DNA from: Alicyclobacillus hesperidum
GTDB taxonomy: Bacteria > Bacillota > Bacilli > Alicyclobacillales > Alicyclobacillaceae
Assembly (NCBI RefSeq): GCF_900107035.1
Contig: NZ_FNOJ01000003.1
Coordinates: 124,001-188,000 of the forward strand
Direction: 5' to 3'
Length of the DNA stretch: 64,000 nucleotides
Under the pieces are notes generated by a model. That model was not told the DNA's origin. It ran no database searches and saw nothing but the letters and a program-made list of their open reading frames with translations. Positions 1 to 10,074 of the stretch are shown here, piece after piece. The position numbers and the translations under genes are program-made. Position 1 is the first letter of the stretch, and each line of letters opens with the position of its first letter.

Positions 1-21
1 CCTGATGTAGGTATGGTGCCT

Positions 22-213
22 TCAAACGTCAGGTTTTTGCGATTGTGGATGGCCATGTGATTCGATCACGTGGATAACCGGTTCAAATGTGTACTGATGA
101 TTCACCACGTCGACAAGAAAATCCTCAACCTGTTTGTGGTCCATCACGAATGCATGCCCATTGAAGTTTAGAAACTGTAGCAACGAATCGCGGTCATGAA
201 AAAGCCCCGCCAT
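22..213 (-). CDS. Hypothetical 63-residue ORF, doubtful
   Basis: An open frame of 63 codons lies just downstream of the decayed IS66 transposase and ends at a TGA near the window edge. The composition is protein-like, mixed hydrophobic and acidic with no low complexity (for example HAFVMDHKQVEDFLVDVV). There is no clear Shine-Dalgarno before the ATG and I recognise no family. It could be a gene fragment left by the insertion element or chance coding. Confidence 0.25.
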   Translation of the reverse strand: MAGLFHDRDSLLQFLNFNGHAFVMDHKQVEDFLVDVVNHQYTFEPVIHVIESHGHPQSQKPDV

Positions 214-280
214 CGATCTGGCAGGCCTTTTCGGTGTTAGTACACTTTCCCCACCGAACTCCCGTCGGTAGCGTGTTTGA

Positions 281-499
281 CCAGGGCAAGAGTACCTCGA
301 GCGTCAGCTGCCCGTCTTCCACATAGCACGCAAGCTTCGTCCACTGCTTCAGGTATTAGCTCATAGCCTGTCCTGGCGCGCTTGTCGGCAACACCAGCCG
401 TTCTTGCGTTTCCAGCCATGCCAAAACGCGCCCAGCAACGACTCCTTGCGATGTCGTGTGCTGACAACAAGAAAGCGCGTTACGAATCTGCCGTTCAAA
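281..499 (-). pseudogene. IS66-family transposase remnant (C-terminal part)
   Basis: Reading the minus strand from 499 gives FERQIRNALSCC, then AWLETQERLVLPTSAPGQAMS, a stop codon (TAA, 358-356), and in the same frame YLKQWTKLACYVEDGQLTLE. This matches the conserved end of IS66 transposases, typically WLE..vLPkSalGkAi.YalnqW.kL..yleDGrLeI. The expected NNxAERAIRP block that should follow is not readable in frame. The gene is therefore broken by one stop and probably a frameshift, and no terminal inverted repeats were identified. It is a dead insertion-sequence fragment. The family assignment rests on motif recall only. Confidence 0.62.
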
Positions 500-619
500 C
501 AGGAACCTGTGTCATCTGTACTTCCGCATCGTTTTGCCTTTTTCCGCAGGATGATTGACAATGGCCTTTAAGGAGCAAACCCTTGGCAGTTTTCGTACTT
601 GAGATGGGAGGCAGGCAAC

Positions 620-1602
<983 letters not shown>

Positions 1603-1606
<4 letters not shown>

Positions 1607-2394
1607 GCCCGAGCAGCCAAGACGGCAAGCACATCGGTCGGCGATAGCCCGGCATTGCGCCACAGCACCATCAAGTGATACAACAAATCGGCCGACTCCG
1701 CTGCCAACTCTCCCTGATCCCCGCCACGGCATTCATAAGCCACCGCAGCGAGTGCCGCCTCCGTCGCCTCTTCGCCTACCTTTTTACCGATTCGCAATGC
1801 ACCATGCTCGAACAAGTAAGTCGTATAACTCCCTTGCGGCCTATTGCAATAGCGTTCGTCAATCGTCTGCCAAAGGGTATCAAGCACCCGCCAATCCATC
1901 TGCAGTGGTGCAGCGCGGTCCGCCTCAACCATCGCCGACTCCGCCATCTCCGAATTGACCCAACCCTTTGCAGTCACAATCGCGTCATCGCCTGATCTTG
2001 CGTCTTCGTGTTCCTGAACAACACCGCGAGGAATCGGCCCTTCGACGCCCCCATGTGTCAGTCGCCGGTAAAAACACGTCTCCTCGCCCGTGTGACAAGC
2101 TGGCCCATGTGGGCGGACGAGATACAAAACGGTATCGCCATCGCAGTCGAGGCGCAGTTCGACGACCTCTTGCACGTTGCCGGAGGTGGCACCTTTTCGC
2201 CAATATTCCTGGCGCGATCTGCTCCAAAACCACGCATATCCTGTCGCAAGCGTCCGTTTCAGCGCCTCGCGGTTCGCATAGGCAAGCATGAGCACGGCGC
2301 CCGTCTCTGCATCCTGCACGACGACCGGAACCAACCCAGTTGCCGTATCGTAGCGCACAGCAGCAAGGTCGATTTCACCTTTTACTCCACCCAT
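1603..2394 (-). CDS. hisIE: Bifunctional phosphoribosyl-AMP cyclohydrolase / phosphoribosyl-ATP pyrophosphatase
   Basis: A 263-residue fusion catalysing steps 2 and 3 of histidine synthesis. The HisI half (about 1-125) has [11 protein letters not shown], the Asp-rich DCDGD metal site, and the cysteines of [13 protein letters not shown] linker of about 40 residues leads to HisE (about 165-263) with [11 protein letters not shown] and [11 protein letters not shown]. It is the last gene of the his operon. Its ATG lies 13 bases inside the end of hisF, so translation is probably coupled. The stop overlaps the convergent aldo/keto reductase by four bases. Confidence 0.95.
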
Positions 2395-3152
2395 CGCACA
2401 GGCACCCCTCTCTCACGGAGATACGATTTCACATCGCGAACACTCGTCTCAGCGAAGTGAAACACACTCGCCGCCAATGCCGCATCTGCCATCCCTTCGG
2501 TTAATACATCGAAGAAGTGTTCCTTTGCCCCCGCACCGCCGCTAGCGATGATCGGAATGTTGACTGCACGCGCTATCGCACTCGTCAGCTCGAGATCATA
2601 TCCAGCTCGTGTACCGTCCTGGCGAAAGCTCGTCAATAATATTTCGCCCGCCCCCAGTTCGGCTGCGCGCTTTGCCCACGCGATCGCGTCGCTACCCGTG
2701 CCAACTTTGCCCCCTTGCAGCATGACTTCATAGGTGCCCATTTGCGCATGAAGGTTAGCATCGATGGCGACGACAACGCACTGTTCTCCGAAGCGGTGCG
2801 CCGATTCTTCGATGAGGCGCGGATTGCGAAACGCACCTGTGTTCATCGACACCTTGTCTGCGCCAGACAAGAGCAACGAACGCACATCTTCCACGGTCGA
2901 TACACCGCCTCCGACCGTCAGTGGAATATTGACCTTCGCGGCAACTTCCTCTACGACCTTGCGTGTCGCCAACCGGCCTTCGCTCGACGCGGAAATGTCG
3001 AGTAACACCAGTTCGTCGGCTCCGGCGTCGCAATAAATCTGAGCCAGTGCGACCGGATCACCCGCATCTCGGCGGTTGTTGAGGAAACCAACGTGTTTGA
3101 CCACGCGCCCATCGAGCACGTCAAAGCAGGGGATGATGCGTTTGGTCAACAT
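2382..3152 (-). CDS. hisF: Imidazole glycerol phosphate synthase, cyclase subunit
   Basis: HisF, 256 residues, the (beta/alpha)8 barrel that uses ammonia from HisH to convert PRFAR to imidazole glycerol phosphate and AICAR. It opens with the diagnostic [20 protein letters not shown] (the Asp in CFDV is catalytic), and the second Asp is in VVAIDAN. ATG 3152 is the right start: the frame is open for 53 more codons upstream, but that extension is an Arg-rich shadow of hisA. Start and hisA stop share one base (TGATG). Confidence 0.95.
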   Translation of the reverse strand: MLTKRIIPCFDVLDGRVVKHVGFLNNRRDAGDPVALAQIYCDAGADELVLLDISASSEGRLATRKVVEEVAAKVNIPLTVGGGVSTVEDVRSLLLSGADKVSMNTGAFRNPRLIEESAHRFGEQCVVVAIDANLHAQMGTYEVMLQGGKVGTGSDAIAWAKRAAELGAGEILLTSFRQDGTRAGYDLELTSAIARAVNIPIIASGGAGAKEHFFDVLTEGMADAALAASVFHFAETSVRDVKSYLRERGVPVRWVE

Positions 3153-3904
3153 CAAACGCCATCTCCTTTCACCGCAAGCTCCTGCATCACACTGCGCAGG
3201 TCGAACTTGCCGTCGTATAACGCCTTGCCGACGACGGCACCGGCGAGCCCTGCCGCCTTGGCCGCCAAGATGTCGTCGCGTCCGCTGATGCCGCCGCTTG
3301 CAATACTCCAAAGCCCCGCCTCTTGCACCGACCGCGCCAGTTGAAGATTCGCACCTTGCCCGGTTCCGTCGCGATCGACATCGGTGACTAAGGCGTGTAA
3401 AACACCGACTTTGGCGAGTTCATGCGCGAGATCGACGATGGGAGTATTGGTTTGTTCAAGCCAACCTGTAACAGCCAATTTGCCTCCACGGCCATCAAGG
3501 CCGGCGACGATGCGGCGACCGCCAAATTCGGAGGCGAACTGGGCCATTTGTTCGATGTCCCGCGAAACGGTGCCAAGCACGACACGTTCGACCCCAAGAT
3601 CTAGCCAACGAGCGATGGCGTCGCGGTTGCGAATGCCACCACCGACCTGGACGGATGCTCCGTAAGACCTGGCCGTTCGCACGATGTCTTCGATGGTCGC
3701 CGCGTTGATACTTGCACCGTCTTTCGCGCCATCGAGATCGACAACATGCAGAAAGCGCGCACCTGCTTCACACCACTGCTGCGCCACGGCAGCGGGATGT
3801 TGGTTGTACTCGGTGCGCTGTTCATAGTCGCCCTGGTACAGCCGCACACAGCGACCACCGAGCACGTCAATGGCCGGAAACAGTATAAAGTCCTGGCTCA
3901 CCAT
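3152..3904 (-). CDS. hisA: ProFAR isomerase
   Basis: HisA, 250 residues: 1-(5-phosphoribosyl)-5-[(5-phosphoribosylamino)methylideneamino]imidazole-4-carboxamide isomerase, step 4 of histidine synthesis. Visible are LFPAIDVLGGRCVRLYQGDY with the catalytic Asp near residue 11, VQVGGGIRN phosphate binding, and the second Asp in VTDVDRDGTGQG. The start overlaps the 3' end of hisH by 7 bases. Confidence 0.95.
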   Translation of the reverse strand: MVSQDFILFPAIDVLGGRCVRLYQGDYEQRTEYNQHPAAVAQQWCEAGARFLHVVDLDGAKDGASINAATIEDIVRTARSYGASVQVGGGIRNRDAIARWLDLGVERVVLGTVSRDIEQMAQFASEFGGRRIVAGLDGRGGKLAVTGWLEQTNTPIVDLAHELAKVGVLHALVTDVDRDGTGQGANLQLARSVQEAGLWSIASGGISGRDDILAAKAAGLAGAVVGKALYDGKFDLRSVMQELAVKGDGV

Positions 3905-4563
3905 GGCGACGACACCTCCGACCTTTCGAGTTCGGTCAACCGCACAAAATTGCGGAGGATGGTTTCGCCCACCTTGCCGCTCTTCTCTGGATGAAATTGA
4001 GTTCCGTAGACGAGACCGCGCCCAACGACGGCCGGCACCTCTATGCCGCCGTAGGAGGCCGCCGCTATGACGTCGCTTGCCTCATCAGCCTGCACGTAAT
4101 ACGAGTGGACGAAATAGACAAAATCCCCGATGGCAACGTCTTGTAGCAGCGGATGATGGCTCCGTACACTGGTCAAATCGTTCCATCCCATATGCGGCAC
4201 TTTCGCCGTTGCTGGGAACCGCACAACCCGCCCAGGCAAAAGCGCCAAGCCGGGATGCTCGCCGTGTTCAAACGACACTTTGAACAAGAGCTGCATGCCA
4301 ACACAAATACCAAGGAGCGGGATGCGCGACGTGACAACCTGTTCCACTACGGAAACCAGCCCGGAAAGGCGCAACTGTGTCATAGCGTCGCCAAACGCAC
4401 CGACCCCCGGCAAAATGACGCCCTGCACGGGCCCGTCTGCATCGTTGCGGAGATTGTCCCAGGCCTCTTTATCTGAAATGACGACGGCTTCGCGTCCCAC
4501 TCTCCGAAGCCCGCCAAGGACACTGTGCAAATTGCCGATCCCCGGATCAAGGACGACGATCAT
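3898..4563 (-). CDS. hisH: Imidazole glycerol phosphate synthase, glutaminase subunit
   Basis: HisH, 221 residues, a class I glutamine amidotransferase supplying ammonia to HisF. Motifs are DPGIGNLHSV at the N-terminus, PGVGAFGDAM, the nucleophile elbow GICVGMQLLF (Cys nucleophile) and the His-Glu pair in QFHPEKSG. It is slightly longer than the usual 200-210 residues at its C-terminus. The start overlaps hisB by an ATGA-type junction. Confidence 0.95.
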   Translation of the reverse strand: MIVVLDPGIGNLHSVLGGLRRVGREAVVISDKEAWDNLRNDADGPVQGVILPGVGAFGDAMTQLRLSGLVSVVEQVVTSRIPLLGICVGMQLLFKVSFEHGEHPGLALLPGRVVRFPATAKVPHMGWNDLTSVRSHHPLLQDVAIGDFVYFVHSYYVQADEASDVIAAASYGGIEVPAVVGRGLVYGTQFHPEKSGKVGETILRNFVRLTELERSEVSSPW

Positions 4564-5162
4564 TCAAGCACCCCCTTGGTGCTATTGACGCCTCCGCCTG
4601 TCAGCGTGACAGCTTCGCGCAGCGCTGCGCCGAACGCCTTAAACAGGGCTTCCACCATGTGATGATTGTTTTCGCCATAAAGGACGGCCAGGTGCAAAGC
4701 CATACGCCCCTCGTTGGCGACGGACTTAAAAAACTCAGCCACCAACTCGGTAGGAAATGTTCCAATGCGCGTATCGCTAAACGACGCCTGAAGTACGAAG
4801 GCCGGCCTTCCCGACAGGTCGATCACGGCGCGCGCCAATGTCTCGTCCATTGGCGTGTGCCGCTCGCCGTAACGGCGAATGCCTCGCTTGTCGCCAAGCG
4901 CGATCGCGATGGCACGGCCGAGACAAAGGCCGATGTCCTCGACGAGATGATGATCGTCGACGTCGACGTCGCCATCGGCTGTGATATCGAGATCGAACGA
5001 GCCGTGCGCGGCAAAAAGGTGTAACATATGGCGCAAAAAGGGTACGGGAAAAGCGAGCGATACGCGGCCTGTACCGTGTAAATGAAGCGTGAGATCGATC
5101 TTTGTCTCGCCCGTCGCACGCTCGACATGTGCGCTATAGGTGCGTTGAGCATCAGCGGTCAT
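4560..5162 (-). CDS. hisB: Imidazoleglycerol-phosphate dehydratase
   Basis: HisB, 200 residues, monofunctional as in Firmicutes (no fused histidinol phosphatase). It has the two manganese-binding signatures, DDHHLVEDIGLCLG near residue 70 and NNHHMVEALFKAF near residue 165, plus RHMLHLFAAHG. It overlaps the 3' end of hisD by 11 bases. Confidence 0.95.
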   Translation of the reverse strand: MTADAQRTYSAHVERATGETKIDLTLHLHGTGRVSLAFPVPFLRHMLHLFAAHGSFDLDITADGDVDVDDHHLVEDIGLCLGRAIAIALGDKRGIRRYGERHTPMDETLARAVIDLSGRPAFVLQASFSDTRIGTFPTELVAEFFKSVANEGRMALHLAVLYGENNHHMVEALFKAFGAALREAVTLTGGGVNSTKGVLE

Positions 5163-6435
5163 TGTGGTCAGCCTCCTGTCGGACGAGGATGGAACGCGCG
5201 TGAGCCGTCAAGCCTTCCGCCTCAGCCAACGCGACGATATGGCGGGCATGTTTGGCAAGCGTCTTTCGACTATAGGCAACCACGCTCATGCGCCGCAAAA
5301 AGTCGTGGGTGCCGAGCCCGCTGGCGTAACGCGCACTACCGTGGGTTGGCAAAACGTGATTGCTACCCGCAAAATAGTCACCCACAGGCTCTGGCGTCGC
5401 TTCGCCAAGGAAGACAGCCCCCGCAAAGTGAATCGACGACAGCAGTTCTTCGGAGTGGTCCACCAACAATTCCACATGCTCCGGCGCCAATTGGTTACAA
5501 AGATTGGCCGCTTCGGTTAGCGATTCGACATGTACCAACGCACCCCACCTCGCCAAGGCCTGCTCTGCGATCTCGGCGCGCGGTAGATCCACAAGCTGGC
5601 GCTCGAGTTCGTCGGCCACTTGCTCCAACAGCGCGATCGATGGGCTTACGCATAAGGCGCCGGCCTCGGGGTCGTGCTCCGCCTGCGCCAGCATGTCGGC
5701 CGCAATGTAGCGAGGATTTGCCGCCTCGTCGGCGATAATCAGCACTTCACTGGGACCTGCAATGGAGTCGATACCGACGTCTCCCATCACGAGTCGCTTT
5801 GCGAGTGCCACGTAAAGGTTGCCAGGGCCGACAATTTTGTCGACGCGTGCAATCGTCTTGGTTCCGTAAGCCAAAGCCGCGACCGCTTGCGCCCCGCCCA
5901 CCGCATATACTTCATCGACACCTAGCAGATGAGCCGCCGCTAACACTTGCGGGTGCGGCAGCCCCGTCGGCCCCGGCGGCGACACAAGCGCAATCTCCGC
6001 GACACCTGCGACCTGTGCCGGAATCACGTCCATCAGCACGGTCGATGGGTACGCCCCGCGCCCCCCAGGTGCGTACACGCCGACACGTCGAAGCGGTCGC
6101 CAAACAAGACCGAGTTGCTCGCCATCGTCTCCGTATAGTGTGAAATCTTCCGGCCACTGCGCCTCGTGATAACGCCGAATCCGATCCGCCGCCAAGGAGA
6201 GCGCCTCCCGCAATTCGGGCGCCAATGCCTCAAACGAGGCCTGTAGCGCCGCTTGCGGTACGCGAAGCGCCACCCCCGTTTGCTTGTCCAACTTGGCTGT
6301 CCAGTCGGCCACCGCCGCATCGCCGCGCTCGCGCACATCGGCGACGATAGCAGCCACCTGCCGGAGTGCCTCTTCGTTTTCCGTCGCCCGTCGCTCCCAC
6401 GAAAAGTCGCTGCGTTCAACCACGTTTAAGCGCAT
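5152..6435 (-). CDS. hisD: Histidinol dehydrogenase
   Basis: HisD, 427 residues, NAD-dependent four-electron oxidation of histidinol to histidine with zinc. Motifs are APGGRGAYPSTVLM, the NAD-contacting GPSEVLIIAD, AEHDPEAGALCVS, the catalytic Glu-His in LAPEHVELLV, and zinc ligands in VGDYFAGSNHVLPT. ATG 6435 is preceded by GAGGAGGA; the longer open frame upstream is the end of hisG. It overlaps hisG by 20 bases. Confidence 0.95.
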   Translation of the reverse strand: MRLNVVERSDFSWERRATENEEALRQVAAIVADVRERGDAAVADWTAKLDKQTGVALRVPQAALQASFEALAPELREALSLAADRIRRYHEAQWPEDFTLYGDDGEQLGLVWRPLRRVGVYAPGGRGAYPSTVLMDVIPAQVAGVAEIALVSPPGPTGLPHPQVLAAAHLLGVDEVYAVGGAQAVAALAYGTKTIARVDKIVGPGNLYVALAKRLVMGDVGIDSIAGPSEVLIIADEAANPRYIAADMLAQAEHDPEAGALCVSPSIALLEQVADELERQLVDLPRAEIAEQALARWGALVHVESLTEAANLCNQLAPEHVELLVDHSEELLSSIHFAGAVFLGEATPEPVGDYFAGSNHVLPTHGSARYASGLGTHDFLRRMSVVAYSRKTLAKHARHIVALAEAEGLTAHARSILVRQEADHNDR

Positions 6436-7075
6436 GTGCCTGTCCTCCTCGCTGATCGATTGCCGCTTGCAAGCAATTTGCCATCGCCACAATATCATCG
6501 TGCTTCATGCGGTAGCTGGAGCGATTGGCGACCAGTCGCGCCGAAATGTCGGCAACTTCGTCAAACACCACCAGGCCGTTGGCCGCGAGCGTCGCACCCG
6601 TTTGTACGAGATCGAAAATGCGATCCGTCAAGCCGATCACGCTCGCTAATTCAATGGAACCGGAAAGCGGTACAATCTCGACCGAATGCCCAAGTGCCCG
6701 GAAATAGCGATCCGCAAGCTTCGGATACTTCGTCGCCACTCGGCGCGGTTGAGTTGCGCGATCGCCCTCGAGCCCGGCGACACACAGCCTACAGCGCGCG
6801 ACACCGAGATCAAGCAACTCGTACATCTCCCTATCCTGCTCAAGCAACACGTCCTTGCCAACAATCCCGACATCGGCGACGCCGTAAGCAACATAGGTTG
6901 GCACATCGGCAGGCTTCGCGAGTAGATAACGCAGAGGAGGATGGCCATCCCAGGGCACTTCGAAGACGAGTGCTCGGCTTTCGTCCATATCTTCTGGCAA
7001 CGGGATGCCCGCTGCACGCCATAATGGCAACGCATCTTCTGCCGTTCTTCCCTTGGCAAGTGCCACTGTCAGCAT
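6416..7075 (-). CDS. hisG: ATP phosphoribosyltransferase, short catalytic subunit
   Basis: HisG, 219 residues, the short form without the C-terminal regulatory domain, so it should need HisZ for activity and histidine feedback. Motifs are ALAKGRTAEDAL, VADVGIVGKDV, RVATKYP, PLSGSIELA and the PRPP-site TGATLAANGL. It catalyses the first committed step of the pathway. The start shares a base with the hisZ stop. Confidence 0.95.
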   Translation of the reverse strand: MLTVALAKGRTAEDALPLWRAAGIPLPEDMDESRALVFEVPWDGHPPLRYLLAKPADVPTYVAYGVADVGIVGKDVLLEQDREMYELLDLGVARCRLCVAGLEGDRATQPRRVATKYPKLADRYFRALGHSVEIVPLSGSIELASVIGLTDRIFDLVQTGATLAANGLVVFDEVADISARLVANRSSYRMKHDDIVAMANCLQAAIDQRGGQAHALKRG

Positions 7076-8199
7076 CAGGCATCCCTCCCACTCTTGGCTG
7101 TAGCCTCAAGCACGGCAAGCACGCGTTCGACCTCAAACGTGAAGCCAATGGCCGCCGCAGGTGCGCCAAACTGGGCAAGCAGTTCGTCATAGCGACCACC
7201 AAGCGCAATAGGTGCACCAACGCCATGTGCAAATGCCTCAAAGACAATGCCTGTGTAGTAATCCATATCGCGATGGAGTGTGAGGTCAAATGTCGTGCAG
7301 TGTGGCGCTAAGCCAGCCGCGGCGAGTGCGTCTGCCAATTCACACAAATATCCCCACGCATGTACCACTTCAGCCGCCGCTTCACGATCAGGTGCCGCAT
7401 GGAGCAAATCGTTTAATTCCCTCGCCGACTGCTCGCGATTGATGGCGCCTCTTTGCAGCCCCTTGCGTTCCGGCGACCAGCGCAGCAGCCTTGTCAAAAT
7501 ATCGCCGCACTCTGTAGCAGCGCGATCGACCGTCTGTCGAAATAGAACGTAGTCGCCCGTTGTCAGGCACTGCAAAAGCTGAAGGCTCACGTCGCGCGGA
7601 AAACCAAGCGCCTGCAACAGTTTCGGCACAAAACGAGCATGACTGACGACAATTTTATGCTCGGCGATGCCCGCGCGCGTTGCGGCATCGTGCAACCACG
7701 TGAGCAATGCCGCGTCTGTGGCCACGCTGGCCGGTTCGCCAATCCATTCGACGCCGACTTGTGTCGACTCGGCCGCTTTGCCACTGGCCCACGAAAGTGA
7801 AGCGGGATCGCTCGTTCGACGGTACACGCGTTCACAGTAGCACCAGCGAATAGGCACGCGCCCACTCGCGACACGCGGTGCCGCCATACGCGCGATGGAA
7901 GGCGTCATTTCGGGGCGCAAAGCGATAGCATTTCCGCCGCCGTCAAACAATTGAATCCAGTCTCGCGCCGCCTCACTCGATCTCGCGCGCAACAGCGTGT
8001 CGACATATTCAAATAGCCCACTGGTCACCGGCTGGCAACCTGCTTCCTCAAAAAACGAAAGGAGCCGGGATTCGACATCCCGCCGCTGTTTTGCAAAGTC
8101 AGGGTAACCATCCTGCATGCCTGGTGGCCTTTCGGCAAAACCCAGGTCCGCCGCGAAGGCTACAGATCCTGCTCCTCCGATGAACAAATCGTTTGCCAC
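7075..8199 (-). CDS. hisZ: ATP phosphoribosyltransferase regulatory subunit
   Basis: HisZ, 374 residues, a HisRS-like paralogue that forms the HisG-HisZ complex. Class II synthetase-like segments are visible: PPGMQDGYPDFAKQ, LRPEMTPSIARM, RWCYCERVYRR, and LHRDMDYYTGIVFEA near the C-terminus. It lacks the tRNA anticodon-binding domain of true HisRS. The GTG at 8199 keeps the conserved PxGMQD; the first in-frame ATG would cut it. No strong ribosome site precedes the GTG, so the start is uncertain by a few codons. First gene of the operon. Confidence 0.9.
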   Translation of the reverse strand: MANDLFIGGAGSVAFAADLGFAERPPGMQDGYPDFAKQRRDVESRLLSFFEEAGCQPVTSGLFEYVDTLLRARSSEAARDWIQLFDGGGNAIALRPEMTPSIARMAAPRVASGRVPIRWCYCERVYRRTSDPASLSWASGKAAESTQVGVEWIGEPASVATDAALLTWLHDAATRAGIAEHKIVVSHARFVPKLLQALGFPRDVSLQLLQCLTTGDYVLFRQTVDRAATECGDILTRLLRWSPERKGLQRGAINREQSARELNDLLHAAPDREAAAEVVHAWGYLCELADALAAAGLAPHCTTFDLTLHRDMDYYTGIVFEAFAHGVGAPIALGGRYDELLAQFGAPAAAIGFTFEVERVLAVLEATAKSGRDA

Positions 8200-8417
8200 G
8201 CTAACTCACCACGCCATCTCTATCTGTCCTGGGTCACTGCCACTTATGTGGGTGCCCATATGCGATGTGCAGTCACTTTACTTCGCTAATGTACTAAAGC
8301 AAGCATATATGAAGATCCGTGTATTTGCAACCCGTGAGGTTGGGCAAGCATCCGCTGCGGTCGCGACACAGGCCGCATAAAGTATTGCACCGGACAGTAC
8401 AAGGAGGGATTGGATCA
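8200..8417. promoter_or_regulatory. Divergent intergenic region, his operon / LysM gene
   Basis: The 218 bases between the divergent hisZ and LysM genes must hold both promoters. I see no T-box signature and the space is too short for a typical one. On the minus strand TTGCAA followed by TATATG at about 15 bases is a weak candidate for the his promoter. On the plus strand the only clear signal is AAGGAGGG at 8401-8408 for the LysM gene. Confidence 0.35.
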
Positions 8418-8633
8418 GTGGTCAAATACATCGTGCAACGCGGAGACACGCTTGGCAACATCGCGGTGAAATACGATACAACGGTCTCTGAGATCATCCG
8501 GGCCAACGGCATCAAAAACCCAAACATGATTTATCCGGGCCAGGTGCTGCGTATTCCGTCGAAACATTACGAGGATGCCAAAGAGCACAAACACATGATG
8601 CATCATCACATGGATAAGTCAAAGTACTGGTAA
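8418..8633 (+). CDS. Small LysM-domain protein with His/Met-rich tail
   Basis: A 71-residue protein that is essentially one LysM module (about residues 2-48: YIVQRGDTLGNIAVKYDTTV ... YPGQVLRIP), which binds peptidoglycan or related glycans. The last 20 residues are rich in His, Met and Lys (KHMMHHHMDK). There is no signal peptide, as in several sporulation LysM proteins that are assembled from the mother cell. The GTG start at 8418 follows AAGGAGGG at 8401-8408 with a spacing of 9. A role in the spore coat or cortex is an inference. The tail could bind metal. Confidence 0.8.
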   Translation: MVKYIVQRGDTLGNIAVKYDTTVSEIIRANGIKNPNMIYPGQVLRIPSKHYEDAKEHKHMMHHHMDKSKYW

Positions 8634-8696
8634 TCGTACTCGTCAGCATGATGTAACAGAACGGTTGATACAGGGATTTGCATGATGACGAGAGTT

Positions 8697-8768
8697 GAGG
8701 CGGCCGCTTTCATATGAAAACGGCCGCCTCCGGAACATCTCCATACAAAGGAGCGGAGGCGGCTTTTA
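8697..8768 (+). terminator. Overlapping hairpins / terminator after LysM gene
   Basis: GAGGCGGCCG (8697-8706) and CGGCCGCCTC (8721-8730) form a perfect 10-bp stem around a loop containing CATATG. The second arm can instead pair with CGGAGGCGGC (8755-8764), which is followed by TTTT, making an intrinsic terminator. The two pairings exclude each other, a layout typical of attenuators. No gene follows on this strand before convergent ispG. Confidence 0.7.
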
Positions 8769-8865
8769 CATATGAAATGACAAAATGGAGTTTGAAAGGC
8801 AGAAGATTCCTCGTTTTCGCCACGCAATGACCCTTAAAGCTACAACCCCATGGCACGAGATTCCG

Positions 8866-9951
8866 TCAATAAATCGAGCCTGTTTCAGCGTAGCGCTTTG
8901 CCATGATGTCAATTTCCTTCTTCAGTTCCGACACGAGTTCCGCTTCGGGAATTTTGCGTACCACTTCTCCCTTACGGAACAGCAGTCCTTCCCCACGGGC
9001 ACCTGCAATGCCAATATCCGCCTCGCGCGCCTCGCCCGGTCCATTGACAGCACAACCAAGCACCGAAACCTTAATAGGTGCACGAATGTTTTGTACGTAA
9101 TCCTCAATTTCATTTGCAATGCTGATGAGATCAATATCGATCCGCCCACAAGTCGGACACGATACGATAGTCACGGCGTCCGAAACGATATGGAACGTTT
9201 TCAGCAACTCGCGCGCTACCTTAATCTCTTCAACCGGATCTGCCGAAAGTGAAACGCGCATCGTATTGCCAATGCCCATGCTGAGCAAGGTTCCAAGGCC
9301 AGCTGCACTCTTAATCGTACCGCCAAACAGCGTACCTGATTCCGTGATGCCAAGGTGCAAGGGGTAATGGAAACGCTCAGCGGCAAGCCGATAAGCCTCG
9401 ATTGCCATAGGCACATCCGAAGCTTTCATGGAGATGATAATATCGTCAAAATCCAGATCCTCAAGGATTTTCACATGGTGCTCCGCGCTTTCCAGCATAC
9501 CCTGCGGGGTCGGATAGCCATACTTTTCGAGGATGTGCTTTTCGAGCGATCCCGCGTTGACACCGATGCGAATCGGAATGCCCCGCTCCTTACACGCCTT
9601 GACGACTTCCTCCACCTTTTCTCGCTTGCCGATGTTGCCCGGATTGATTCGCACTTTGTCAATTCCGTTGCGAATGGCCTCAAGTGCAAGGCGATGATCA
9701 AAATGGATATCGGCGACGAGCGGGATGTGAATCTGGCGTTTTATCTCCTTAATGGCAGCCGCAGCATCGCGCGTGTTGACAGTGACTCTGACAACCTGAC
9801 AGCCGGCGTCCTCCAACCGATGAATTTCCTCAACCGTCGCTTTGACGTCGGCAGTTTTCGTCGTCGTCATGCTTTGAATGATGACTTGATGATTCCCGCC
9901 GATGACTACGTCGCCGACGCGCACCGGTTTCGTCTCTTCGCGACGATACAT
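8866..9951 (-). CDS. ispG: (E)-4-hydroxy-3-methylbut-2-enyl-diphosphate synthase
   Basis: IspG (GcpE), 361 residues, the [4Fe-4S] enzyme converting MEcPP to HMBPP in the MEP isoprenoid pathway. The TIM-barrel domain has [33 protein letters not shown] and GVNAGSLE. Iron-sulfur ligands are the SCPTCGR pair and the Cys of [14 protein letters not shown] 9951 is preceded by AGGGAG. The frame stays open for 39 codons upstream, but that stretch has no family similarity. Confidence 0.95.
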   Translation of the reverse strand: MYRREETKPVRVGDVVIGGNHQVIIQSMTTTKTADVKATVEEIHRLEDAGCQVVRVTVNTRDAAAAIKEIKRQIHIPLVADIHFDHRLALEAIRNGIDKVRINPGNIGKREKVEEVVKACKERGIPIRIGVNAGSLEKHILEKYGYPTPQGMLESAEHHVKILEDLDFDDIIISMKASDVPMAIEAYRLAAERFHYPLHLGITESGTLFGGTIKSAAGLGTLLSMGIGNTMRVSLSADPVEEIKVARELLKTFHIVSDAVTIVSCPTCGRIDIDLISIANEIEDYVQNIRAPIKVSVLGCAVNGPGEAREADIGIAGARGEGLLFRKGEVVRKIPEAELVSELKKEIDIMAKRYAETGSIY

Positions 9952-10074
9952 GTCTCTCGTCTCCCTGTCGTTATCTAAACTCCCACTAGCGATCTTAACG
10001 AAATTCCGTACATCGTTCAACCGCCACCCGCCCGATCCGCAGGGACAGACATACCATCCCGTTGCCACGTCGTG

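Noticed and set aside
8200-8417. T-box or histidine leader for the his operon
   Set aside because: The region is only 218 bases shared by two divergent genes, and no T-box core or His-codon run was found.
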